Assembly (NCBI RefSeq): GCF_002443255.2
Contig: NW_019211454.1
Location: forward strand, 26,109,344 to 26,173,343
Direction of reading: 5' to 3'
Source of the DNA: Varroa destructor
Lineage: Eukaryota; Arthropoda; Arachnida; Mesostigmata; Varroidae
Length of the DNA: 64,000 nucleotides
Part shown: positions 1-12,800 of the stretch, in pieces
How the letters are laid out: the number at the start of each line of letters is the position of its first letter
Position numbering within the stretch: position 1 is the stretch's first letter
Position numbers and translations under genes: made by a program
The notes under the pieces: model-generated
Seen by the model: the letters and a program-made list of their open reading frames with translations, nothing else
Database searches by the model: none
Told to the model about the DNA's origin: nothing

Positions 1-719
1 TCTAAAGCAGACGACAATGAAATTCGATAAAAGATATCAGCGAAAGTAATCAGTAACACAATAGTAAGGTTGCTTTATGTCGTAAGGTCGTGTAACTTGT
101 TATAATTCCGTAGATTGTTACAGCTATGGCAGATACGAGCGTATTTCAGAAAGATAACGTACCTAATGTTTGATGAGGATGACTCTGGTTCTTAGGCATC
201 CAGCTTCAGTGTCTGACCTTGAGATTATCATTTTACGCTCTGAGAAAATGTTTTGACAATTGATAAGATTCATGATTCGTATCAGGTCAGAATTTATTGA
301 TACTAGCTTTAAAAATAACGGGCCCACGGCTGCCAGATCCGCATGTGTTCTCGATTGACTACAGGCTTGCTATAATTTAGACGTGGTCCGAGTTCGGTCG
401 TCCTACATTTCATTTCCGATTAGGGCCTGCGAGCTCGAGACCAACATGTGAATTTCTACAGCCTACCTTCAATATGTGTACTTGCACGATAACTTCTTCT
501 GCTCAAGCTATGTCTATTTTATGCTACGACCGTTCTAAAATGGTTAAGTTTTGTGATGTATTTTGCTTTTCATATGCAAGCTATGGCTATAGTGGTACCT
601 TTTATAAAAATATTAAAAGATAAAGTCCGTTGGACCCCGACGGGCCGGTGCAAGATGGCTACGTTGACTCTCTCTCATCTACCTCTATCATAATTGTTAT
701 TATGATTGGTTATTTTTAG
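1..719 (+). other. Partial FATP intron (upstream exon outside window)
   Basis: No convincing coding exon or strong donor site in a compatible phase was found here. The exon at 720 needs an upstream partner ending with two bases of a codon. I interpret this stretch as the 3' part of an intron. Confidence 0.6.
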
Positions 720-870
720 GGGGCTGATACGTCTCTTACACACGGCCGTCTACTTCAGGAGCGCGGTTCGGAACAATCGTACGGTGGCAGAACTGTTCGA
801 GAAAAGCGTTAAGAGATGGCCCAATCGGATCGCATTTCGCTGTGATGATACTAGATGGACCTTCAAAGAG
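720..870 (+). CDS. Fatp: FATP coding exon (first one in window)
   Basis: The acceptor AG is at 718-719 after a T-rich tract and the donor GT at 871. The exon carries the last base of a split codon followed by 50 codons, ending in phase 0. It encodes the FATP segment with [14 protein letters not shown] and then RWTFKE, which continues directly into the next exon. The ATG at 706 is intronic and is not the start. Confidence 0.92.
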
Positions 871-3800
871 GTGACGATTTATCAGGAGGGCATCCTTTGA
901 TCGTTCTTTTTACTTAGCGATTTCGTTCTGCAGTCAATTTTTTTCCTTAATAAACCATAACGTACTTTTAGAATATACTCCTATTGTCCCAGTTCTGACG
1001 TTTCGACCTATTTCATTATGATATATATTTTAACAAATGTATATTCATAGCGCGAGCCCAACCATCCGGTTGCAATTTTCTTTACGACTTAGGCTCTATG
1101 GTATTATTCACTGCTATAAACACCGATAGCAATAGGTAAGTAAGTACATTGCTTTTATTAATTATATATACATATATACACATATACATATATATATATA
1201 TATATATATATCTGCTTCGATTCGATTTTGTATACGCAGCAAACACCCAGCAAAGGACTTTAGCGTATCAAGGTACACTATATGGCGATGAAGAGCGATA
1301 TTTGAACTAATCTCTAAAAGTAGAAAGAGGCGTTTTTTTCTTATGTTTATAATTAGTCCGTTCGACGAAAACATGGCTAGATGACGCTGGTACCTGTTCG
1401 AGCGGATAGATTGAGTAGTTTTTTGTGGATCTCTAAAAATTTCGCTAAGGATGAATCTATCGTGTCTAAAACAAGGGTGTTTGATGTAAGTACGATTTAT
1501 ACACATATGCAGTTTGTCACTTGTGGATGTCTTCGTAACACAATTGACTAAACATCAGTGTACACGCATTCTTAATGTACAGACAGACATGGTGATGTTG
1601 TGCAAGTAAGATTTTCAGCTGACTCGCCCACCGGGTACACAACGGTAAGCTGACACTGTCACAATACGTATCTGAAATTTTGTTAATTTTTACGTAGCAA
1701 AAGTTGACCTTCTGCTTGAGAGCGTAGTTTGCTTTTACAGTAGCTAATTGCAGCTGGAGAAAAGTTCTAAGCTATACGTTTTAAGTAGTCTGTGCTACAT
1801 AATGCGATTGTAAACATAATTAATTTCGAAATTTTCGATGATATACTGTTATTGTGATAGACTTATCGTTTTGATGGCCTTTCAGTATGGAACGACAGAT
1901 TCATCTATGGTTTCGTACTAAATAAACTAACCCTGTTATCTCAAAACAATAACAAATAACATCTATTTACAGGTGTTTCTTTTTACAAGTATTGCAATAA
2001 ATTAAAAAGTTAGGGTTATTACTGTACCGCACGTTCAGAAACACCGAGGTGTTTATAGCTATCGGAGCTGTATATGTATATATATCTCAAACATATTGAT
2101 TGTTTCTATAGCTCTTTATAGCTTTCAAGTCGCGCGTCTCAGCTAATACCGGCTCGGTATCATTTGAGTACTGAAATTTGAAAAATGAACTCAGATTGTG
2201 GGAATACCTCTATTTAGACTGAAGGTAGAATGCCTTGAAGACAAGTGAAATTTCTATAAACACTCCCTACATTTCGCAATTGGATTACGATTAGGGCAAA
2301 AAAAGGCTGCCCAGGTCCATAAAAAGAACGTTCCACTTATAGGCAAAGACGTTTCTCTCGCTTTCGTTCTAGAAATTTCGGTGGGAAGAAAGCTTTTCGT
2401 ACCACTCGAGCAATTACGGGAAAAATTGACGAATTTTTTACGTGACATTTTCATGGCTATGATGTCGCTAAGGAACTAAATATCCACTGCTAAACAGTTT
2501 TAAATTATTTGTAGAAAGTTAATTCGAAAAAAAGAGCTTGATGTTTGAACGCTGCATGAATCGATATAACTTACTCGATCGTGTCCCTACCTGCAAAACG
2601 CTACAGAGACGCAGCGAAATAGAACCATCTCCGATCACGAATGACAAACGAAAAAAAGAAACACGAAAAAATATTCTCTACAGAGCTTAAACTCATGCCA
2701 AAAAAGGCGATTCTTATGTGTTTTGCAAAAGGAACCGTGCATCCTATGTTGCTGCCACTTGGCGGAACGATTGAGTTCGACCCCTACTGTTGACAACCAG
2801 CAAGAGATCTGCTGGAACAACAATGTCAAACCACATACATCTTTAGCTAATCGGGAATAGTCTGGGGAAGTTGGATCAAAAATCTCAGTGGGTACGCCGC
2901 ATGGCCCGGATTTTGCACCATTAGACTATCATCTGTTTCCGTCTCTATGGAATTAACGGTGTTAATTTAGTTTCAGGGGAGGGATGCGAAACTCACTTGT
3001 CACAACTTTTCGCCCAGAACACTCAAAGGTTCCGCAGTGATGGGATAATGGTGTTATAAGAGAAATGGCAGAATATCGCATATTCAGTTTGTAAATGTTA
3101 TTATAGACTGTAAAAAAATATTACTTTATTTTTTTACCGTTTATACGTTCTCGACAACCCAATAGATAGCGTGCATTAGTGAGCTCGGCGCAGAGTAAAC
3201 GGACGTTGACGCTTTTCAGAGATTGTCGTTAATGGTGCAACATTTGTAGTCTACAATTGGCAGAATACAATGGATATTCATACGTTATTGTTTCAGTGAA
3301 TATGATAACTATAGCGATATAACTTACCCAACGCGACATTCTCCAACGTAAGTATGTCTGCCATAGCTCGCAAGTTCGGCTATCAGTAAATTGTACTGAG
3401 CGGGCCATTTACTAATTTCTACCAATTCAATACTGAACGTTTCTCAAATTTTGTTAGCCATGAATCCCGCAATTTCTATAACTATATGTTGAACATGCCA
3501 CTGGAGAACAATTTCGAAATATTTACTTATATAGTAAGTAAACATTTCGATACAAAGCGAGGTATATGACAGATATCGATTTTGATGTTCGTTTTGTTCA
3601 AGTTCGTATTCGCGAAGTTCAGCAAACAGCGACGGTGCATTGTACCTAACATAAAATGTGCGAGGCAGTTACCTCCAAGACTGGCCTATAATCGAGTAAA
3701 AGTAGTGTTAGGCTGATTTAGTTGTATGTCCCGAATTAGGGTTTTGATTTTGTTATTTAGGGTTCATGTGGGGAAAAGTGGCTTACTTAATAAATAGTTG

Positions 3801-6800
3801 TACTTAATAAATAGAGGTACATTGTATTCACGAATACAATAGACCTCAGTGGCCTTTATTGCCCTGTTGTTCAACAGTATCTAAAGCTTGGTAGCATTCG
3901 TGTTTCGTAAATTCCAACGCTCTATTGGAAACAACTAACGTACATAAACGTTAATATGGCCAATTGGATCTGCACGGTGCTTTGCACAAGCGTGACATCA
4001 TTAGCTCACAACAACTTCAGCATTATAAATATTATAAAAGTTATATATAAGTTGTGCGGTGAAAAAATGATATACAATTGTGTGTGTGTGTCTGTTTTTA
4101 GCGTTTTGAGACGTAATTAAAATCTTCTTTGGTTCGCTCTATAGTTCTATTTGCTCTATAGAGTATTTTAGCGTGTATCTAAACTGGCTTTTTCAATGTC
4201 TTTGCAGGTAGAGGAGCAATCCAACCGAGTGGCTAATTGTTTCCTCCAGTTGGGCTTCAAGCCTGGCGATGAGGTGTGCCTTTTCATGGACTCACGACCC
4301 GAGTTCGTCATGATGTGGCTTGGCCTCTCGAAAATTGGAGTTGTTTCTGCCCTCGTCAATAACAATCTGCGTCTACAACCACTCGTCCATTCTCTGTCCA
4401 GTGTACCCGCAAAGGCTTTCGTTTTCGGACCCAACCAGGCTTCCGGTGGGTGGCTAATCGTACAATTATTACTATCAATCGCAAATATATTGTCGAATCG
4501 TCGTTAACATTGTGACGTTTGAAATTCTACGTGCCTGAGATAGTCGAATTATATGGTGGATGCCCCTATGTTTCGATGTTTTACGTCCGGTGTTGCCATT
4601 AGGCACCCTATCGGACGGCTGGTTCGCCGCACGAAACGGGATCTGTCCCGTTTGCTCGGGTTCGAACCTGCGCCACGAGGTGTTCCCAAGGTTGCCAGGC
4701 AAATATTTTTCCCACTAGGCTATTACGGGCGCCTAAAAAGACATAAGCATCCTTAGTTCTATCCAAGTTATTATGCCAAAATATTTCATTTCGATCAAGT
4801 AAGTTTTTCTTTTCTTTCTTAATACACTTGCTGACAAGACATGAAGAAAGAGATACATTTCTCCTGGAAGTTAGCATCCAGCGACTGTGGTAAGAATCGG
4901 TCGGTGTGGCACACTAGTGTGGATGCGGGGGACAGCCACCAGAATTATATTTATTTCCGTTAGACACTTACGTGTCCGCAAAAAGAATGTTTCTAGTTAC
5001 CTTGTATCATCAGTATATGATCTGTGGATTTTGGGTAATTTTAGGATTGACGATAGTGGAACAGAAAGACGTAAATATCCCAGCAAATGAGAGGGAGAAG
5101 TTTATTGCTTTGGATATGTTTGAATTAATAGTGAGTGACATGCGTCTAAGCGAGTCGTTGTCGTCATTTTTTTTTCTAAATGTTTATATAAATAAGCACT
5201 AGATTCATACTTGAATAAAAAAAAATATTAATTAAATAGGCAAACAAACTAGTGAAAAAAAAAAAAAGCTGAAAAGATTATAAATAATCTAGATGTGATT
5301 CACATACATAGGTCCAATACGCTTCTTTTTTAAATAAGAAGCTAGGATATAGTTGTTTCGTGCATTCTCTCTTTCTCTCGCACCGTTATTACTCTCTGAA
5401 TTTAAGCAAAAAGTAAATTATTAGATGGAAGAAAATTGCTAAAAGGTCATGAGAATACCTATATATAAATTATATTATTTTTATATAAAAAAAATCTAAC
5501 GTATTGGAATATGTAACGAAAATAGATATGGAACGTTAAATGAATAGCAACCTGTAAAGGAAAATGAAAAAGTTTATTATAGAATAATGAAAAATTATTA
5601 AAAAGAAGATATTCTCCTTACAGAGCAGTATGTGTAAGCGCAGAATAATTAAGTTAAACGCGAATAACAAAGCTAATAAAAATGTATATATGGGTATTCT
5701 TGTTATTACTTTCATATCTTTTCATCTTTTACATATACACGAAGCCCCCCGGGGCTCAAACCATTTGCTTTATTGGTAAATTCCCCTGCCAATCAACAAT
5801 GAAAGCAGAGCGCTTGTCAACTTCTAATAATATAAAACGTTGCCCCAAAGGCAATAAACAGGCAGACCTATTTAAAGCCCTGTCACGTTCCGCTAGTGCG
5901 AATCACAGGTCCCTGTCAGGTATATCGTTTGCTCGCAACAGCCCCAGGAGGTCAATCTTGTGGGAACAACAAAGATTCTCGCTTTTTTAACAACTTGGTG
6001 AAACAACTGCCCTATCCTCATTCCAGCCTTCTATTGCTCACATAATCACATCAAGCTCTTCACATCAAGCAACACACAATCAAAATGTAAGCAGGTAACT
6101 CAAAACTACCCGTTGCACATCTGGAAATTCTGCCCTGATCCTTATACCCAGCTTGAAAATAAGACTAGTGCATCTCAAATCGTGTACATTCCGCCACAAT
6201 CGTAGCGTACTTAACACATACGAAATATCTCTTTACGGTGCGGCACGTATTGCATATTAAGCCTTTCATTGACTCTCTTTGCTTGAAGTACGATCGTTAA
6301 TGACTAGCAGAGAAGAGAGCTCTATAGTTATGATATATTCATAGATGTGACGCTATTTTAGTGACAACCACTCTTCGAGCCACTTTAACATAGATTTACT
6401 CAATTTAGGCAAACATGACCCCATTTCATGCATAAGTTCCAAGTTTAACCCATTTAAAAAGAAGGTATACAAAAAGATCGGCGGTATATACTCGTAATTG
6501 TATTTTCGTAACGGAAATCTATATTGAGCTGAACATTCTTTTAACAAAATGTAATCGGTAAGATAGGCTAGGTCGTATGGGAAGTCCGTATCCTTGCAAA
6601 AATAACGTTCACCTCAATGAAGTCACAAATAGTGTTTGTTCTCGGAAATCGTTTTAACAGACACAGTCAACAGTGCTAACATCCGAGCCACCGTCTGATA
6701 GAAGAAGGGATATTTTTTCTGCAACTAGGACTACAAAGATAATTATTGAAAGCAAAGATGATGAAGCCCTGGACGACCTTATGAGACTAGACTGTCTCAC

Positions 6801-9800
6801 TCTAATTCCGAGTGGTTTGAACCTACCATCAGTCAACTGAGATTCATTAAAAACACTCGCTTTTGACTGCGGCGAAAACTATATACGTGCGTTCTAATCT
6901 ATATACCTACGTATTCCCGCGTGCTCCGCACGTAGGGCTATTCTCATTCCATTCTCAAGGATGATAAAAACATAATCGACATTACTGTACAAGCTTTTGC
7001 ATTTAACTTACGTCACTGAGCAGTTTACTGATCAGCATTACTATAAAAATACCTGAAACATGTCCTTTCTTCCATAGGCTGTTGCTATATCTCAGGCTAA
7101 GTAGCAGACGCATGTGAATCCATTAAACGCTTTTTTCGGAACATCTCTGTCTTGACTTTTCGCTGTGCGAATTAACCGTATAGTCCTCCATGATATCTGG
7201 AAAGCTGCGATCTTTTGTGGTTACCTTCAAAGTGTATATACTCGCCTTCCAAACTTTCAAATACACTCTTTTCCTCGGAAAGTTACGAACCTATTGAGCA
7301 ACGCCGTGTTTACTGTTAAAATATGCACACTTTCAGCTATGCAAAGGTAACATTGGACGCAGCTCGATTCCAGGCATCATCATATTTTATGGACTTCCTG
7401 TTGAACGTTTGCTTGAAGGAAGATTTCCCAGGTGTTTTTATGATTTGGTCGTGGCATCCTCAATTTGCGAATTTACCTCACTCTAGCAACCCCTTTACGT
7501 CGTCTCATGGCCAAGTCACCTTTATCTAGTGGAATAGGCATTAACTACAGACTCATGTTTAGTAATTAATGACTAATACAATACATGTCTACAAAGTCGT
7601 TGTTTTAGTTCTTCGCCTATTAGCTACGTAAACATGTCACTTGTACATATATCAAGCCTCTTCCTGAACTTATTTTAACCTCGATTAAAATAGTAAGTGA
7701 TTTGACTTTAGAATACGTCATATATAGCCACCATTATCGTCGTGAACAGTTGAGGTAAAGGGACACATATTACTAACTTCATTTTCAACAATGCATTTTT
7801 GCGTTACGCACAAGGTACTCAGAAACTTCAATGAGTCGTTTTAAATGAAAAACAAAAACGTTTTTCATTTGATGCTTGGTCGTTATAAACAAGGGCAGCG
7901 GACCTATGTTTGTGCAATGGGAACTTTCCAATCCAAAACGGATGTGACCTGTGGACAAACTCGTGGTTGACGTTTCCTGATTCATCTATGTATATAAAAA
8001 AAAAAAACAAAGAAACCATACATCTCTTTTGGCCTGAATAATAGGGATTTATTAAGGACAGTTCGGCAGCCTTCTATCTTTTGAAATCAGACTGCGACTG
8101 GGCGGGTGCAGGTAATCAAAGGTGTATCATTATAGAGTACGTATACTGATTTTCGCACAACCTCGACCGCGCTTGAAAAATGATGTTTCGCAAAATTTAG
8201 GACTGGTGGCTGTCTATTCACTCGGGGTCATTTTCCCCTTTTTACTCCTCCAGGAATTCCCCTTGGGCCCCCATTTTCGTGTGGCGGTCTTTGGTCTTCG
8301 CGAGAAGAACCTTGCAAGTCGTATGCTGTTGGCCTAAGGTTGTATATTGAAGCGCTTAACAAGACCAACAAGGAATTGTAGCTGGCGATAAATTTATTTG
8401 TTTTTTATAATGTTAGCACGATAGAATGAGAGTATCTGCACTCAAATGAGCTACCCCGAAAGCTTACTCATATATTAGCTAGTCGATATCTCCGGGGAGT
8501 TATTTTCGATGAGAACATGATATTTGTACGACACAGTTCTCTTGCCGGCAAAGTTAACTGTTCTACCTAAATTTTTAGAGCTTCTATCAGGTAAGAATGA
8601 CCTATCCCCAAATCTTATTGACAAGTTATTACCAAGTTGCCCATTTATAGTTCATCCTTAAATCGATAATATATCAACCCTTTTGTTTTGTAATAGATGC
8701 GTTTCCGCCGAGCAGAATTTTCAAATAGATTATACGAAAAACCGCAAGTTTTTGCAATTGGACCAAATAGCTATCGTTGTCTGAACTATAGTTGAACCAT
8801 AGTATCGTTGCACGCAGGACGACGTAGTTTTGTGTGCCCGTATTTTTCCAGTTTACTGAAAACAGCCGCGTGTCAACATCTACCATCCGGTATTTTAAAA
8901 GTGGCAGAACTTGTTGCTATTTGGAGAGTAAGTTATTGCAACGCTCATCTATATATATTGGTCGACTGCGTTCAACTATCTCTCGTATATATAATACAAG
9001 TTAATATATATATAATAATAAGTTAATATATTGATAATAATAATAATAATAAAGTTTATTATCACTATTACCACGACCATGAAAATTGTACTTTCGAATT
9101 TTTCTTGACGCTTGCTACATTTTACCGCCACCATACGCCTGTCCTTCTATGATAGTAGACTTTCGTCAGGAGTGGTCAGTTGCTTAATACCATCGCTATA
9201 GCTCGGAACGTGTGTCGACGACTTATTGTTGCGAAATTTGTCTCTGCGTGCTACGGATTTATTCGGGTTCCCGCGCCTCGCCTGAACAAATGCGCTCACG
9301 TGAGCATCACGACGACTGATATCGCGGCGCGTCTGATCCGTAGAAGACCGCAAGCAACAATTTATCTACAGACGTTGCCTCCTTTTAATATGCCTTGCCG
9401 AAACGCACGTCGTTCTATACCTGTCGTGTCTGTTTGCTTTCATAATATCTCGGGATTATGTTCTTTCGATATTTTTAACATTTAGTTTTAATATTTGCAT
9501 CGCTGCTGCCGTTACCTGGCGCAGGTGGGCGGCGGAAGCCCTTGGTGGATCACTGCAAGCGTGCCGGTAGCTATCTGTTAGCAACGTGACGGAATTTTCG
9601 TAACAGACTCTGTCATAATTTGAGCTACTGGAATAACTGCGACGTTTATCTAAGTTCCCGTATTTAACTAAAAGCTATAGCTAACGAATGAAAGCGCCAA
9701 CTTCTGATTTCTACCGAAAAGGCCTCGCAGTACGAATACCATGCCGGATAGCGTGCGCTCTATAGAGGAACAAGTGGCTATATGAAATGTCGAAAAATCG

Positions 9801-12800
9801 AATTGGATTCAAAACAATTACGCGTTGGCCAATTCGTCCCTGACAAAAGGACATACGGCAGAGTTCCAACAATATTTACTTGATTGTGGAAGACGGTGCC
9901 GAGAGAATAGATTGAAGCTTTTGAGAATAGATTGAAGATCTTGATATAAAATTCGAAAAGTATTATATTTAGGCAAAAATATTAACTGGCTGAGGTAGAA
10001 CTTATTTTCTAAACGAGTCACTTGATATTACTATATGATTGCGTCTGCTTAGTTACGTCCATATCATTTTTTAATCTTATCACACGACAATAACAAGTAT
10101 AGTATAGGGATTTATCCAGAATTTCGTCTGTATAGGAGCGGTATAAGCCTCTGTAACCATCAGACATCGTGGTTTTCAGAGGAAGACCGATGCAGAATCG
10201 CTCGATTGACTTCTTGGGCCGCTCGTTGACGCAATGCGCACATTACATATTACTGTGACAAGTAACTTCAACTATAAAAGCTGCTAAAGTCACCCGAAAT
10301 TTTTGTCTTGCATCGAAAAATTAAGGAAGTTCACATTCAGATAGTACGTTTGCCTAGACGGCGTTTTCTCTTGACGCTGCTAAAGTTTCCTTCTGCCTAA
10401 ATACTCACCACAGATACGTGCCTATCTATCGGCCAGTTTGAATTTCTAAACAATGGCTGGACGAAACTGGCAGCCATCTTGAACGTCGCGTTTACCTGCA
10501 CCGCTCTACCCATCCGATTTATGAATGCGATAATGATTTTGATATGGCAAGGCCCATTCTAAACTGCAATGATTTATATTGACCGTAAGTTAGAGTGAGC
10601 ATGGGTCTGTATCAAAAAAGGCGGTACCGTTGGCACGCACAGGTTTATTATGGTATTCATGTTAGTCTCGTTGTCTCTAATACAAAAATGATGCTCCGCG
10701 TTTAAATACACGGTCAATCGATGCTTTTGCATTTACATAAATTAAACGTAAAAGTTTTAACAATACTGAGTTTTTCTCAAAGGCTATGCACATAGGTTGA
10801 TACTGCGTTATTGGTGTAACCTTCGTTCAGATCGGTGGCTGTTGCTAGGGGACGCCTATACAGATAATTCCTAAAGCGGGAAGCACTATCTTCTGCTTGC
10901 TAGACCATCCGTTCAAACCCATCATGTGTCCCGATATGTAGAGGACCGGGAGATCCGGTGAGCGAACATCTAGTTAATCTGACCGTCAAGAACGACCGTT
11001 GACAAGAAGAGGAAATTGCTCTAGTCTGTAAAAATACCAATCAATTATGCTTATGTCGTTGGTCTTTTTTTTACCTGGAACAGGACTCTAGTGGGGATCA
11101 GTAATTTCGTATGACAAAATTAGTGATTCGAGAAAACTATAAGGTTCTCACTTTTTATTTTATTAAAATCTGCGGCTATGGCACGAAGAGGCGATGTTCC
11201 GTTTACTTCCAGACTGCCTATGTCATGGGTGACCATTCGATAACATGACGTTTTACTGAATCGTACGAAGCCAAGGTATGAATGCCCCAAATATTGACAC
11301 ATTTAGAAGTTGTTCTTGAAAGCTAACTTTATTACACTGACCCTATGTGATTCTCGCAGTTACCCATGATTCGGACGTAAAGAGTTATTTATACTATCGT
11401 AACTATGATGAAGATTATGCATCTGTGAAAAAGCATTGCTTATTGTGCTATTCCGATACGGTTGTCAACATTTTTTTTTAGCGACAACAATATATGGTAT
11501 GCTGTTGATAACAACGGCATGCGGCACAGTGAGCTTTATTTCGTTTCAACGTATTCTTGGTAGGTTGGCTGAGGCCTGAAACAAGATTATTCATTGAGCC
11601 TCTATGTCAAATTAGCAATCTTACTTCGGGAAAGTTCAAAACGTCCTATCCCATACAGCCTTTAAGAATGGTAAGATATTCCATAATATAGCTTAACGTA
11701 GTGACTCTAATAAAACACAATTTTCTGTTGGTTTAGAAAAGTGTAGTTTGTCCATCGACGGTACTGTTACTGCAAAATTAGCCGATTATTTGTGTTCCTT
11801 CCTGCTTTATAGAGTTCGACAATGATGCCTGACTGTTCCAAGTAGCGCCATCTTGGTTGAAAAAGGATCCGGTAACACCAGCTGCTTTACATGCAAGTCC
11901 GACATCCTCAAAGATGCTACATGTTTGATACTTCGAGTTTTCGGGACTAACTTCCCTTGGCTAGATAAATGAATAACAGAAACAGCCCCAATCGTCTGCT
12001 ATCGACTACGAAGACGGTCTTGGCACACACATTACACCCTGCTAAATAAAGAAGAAGATTCTTGTTTGTTCATGTTGGCGGCAATTATCTATTATGTTGC
12101 GTTTATTTTAGATTGACCGGTAAATGAACTAGATTGTCGTAATTACGTAAGCTGACGTAAATTCAATGTTTATGCTGGCCTACGCTATTTTTAAAAAATC
12201 AAACACTAATCGTGGCAAGATCCTCTACACCCAAGATGAAGAACTTTGCTGCGCACCCTTCCGATTATAATCATTGCAAAATTGCTATTTTCCCATACTG
12301 TTCCATCCATACTGGGCACGCAATAGCCTAGCGGTTTTTAGAAAACATATTAAACAGCGTCCGATCAGCGCTACAATGCCGACTGGCAAGCGAAAATCGG
12401 TTCCACGGCATTTGCTATTTTGCTGGTTTTAGACTATTATTTCCTAACACCCTTCGACAAACGCGTCTTGTTGCTTTTTAATGATCGTTTTATTAGAGTT
12501 TGATCGACTTACAATGGCGTAGCTTTTGCACACTATGTACACTGGATCATTCTGTACCTGTATCACCTTGAACTAAGAGTCTTGATGTAATATTTCTCTT
12601 TTGAAGAGACGAAATCCGATTTAGGCCCCGCCAGTATTTAGTCACTATGGTTTATTAAAAGATCAATCAAAATTTTGACGGAATTACACAGGGTCCAGTA
12701 TTTCGATTTACGCCCGATTATTTCGATTTCAAAACCTGCTACCCATTTTTCCTTACAGAAAGGGGGTGACGACGTTAATTTACCCAAACCAGTATTCATT

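Larger units (their letters stand above)
871..4207 (+). other. FATP intron (3.3 kb)
   Basis: A GT-AG, phase 0 intron. It contains a compound TA/CATATA microsatellite (about 1163-1211), a mariner transposase relic (2680-3113) and a short 13-bp tandem duplication (acttaataaatag) near 3784-3816. The rest is AT-rich with nothing recognised. Confidence 0.8.

Noticed and set aside
706..708. ATG as the FATP start codon
   Set aside because: It lies upstream of the acceptor AG at 718-719 and the family needs a further N-terminal segment; it is intronic.
1162..1506. 114-codon minus-strand frame
   Set aside because: It runs into the TA/CATATA microsatellite, encodes a YIYIYI tail, and has no recognisable domain.
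4475..4877. Several overlapping open frames on both strands next to the FATP exon
   Set aside because: They coincide with the tRNA-derived SINE; the GC-richer repeat explains the lack of stop codons.
9180..9485. 101-codon frame in a GC-richer intronic patch
   Set aside because: No splice signals in phase with FATP, no family resemblance; likely chance or an unidentified old repeat.
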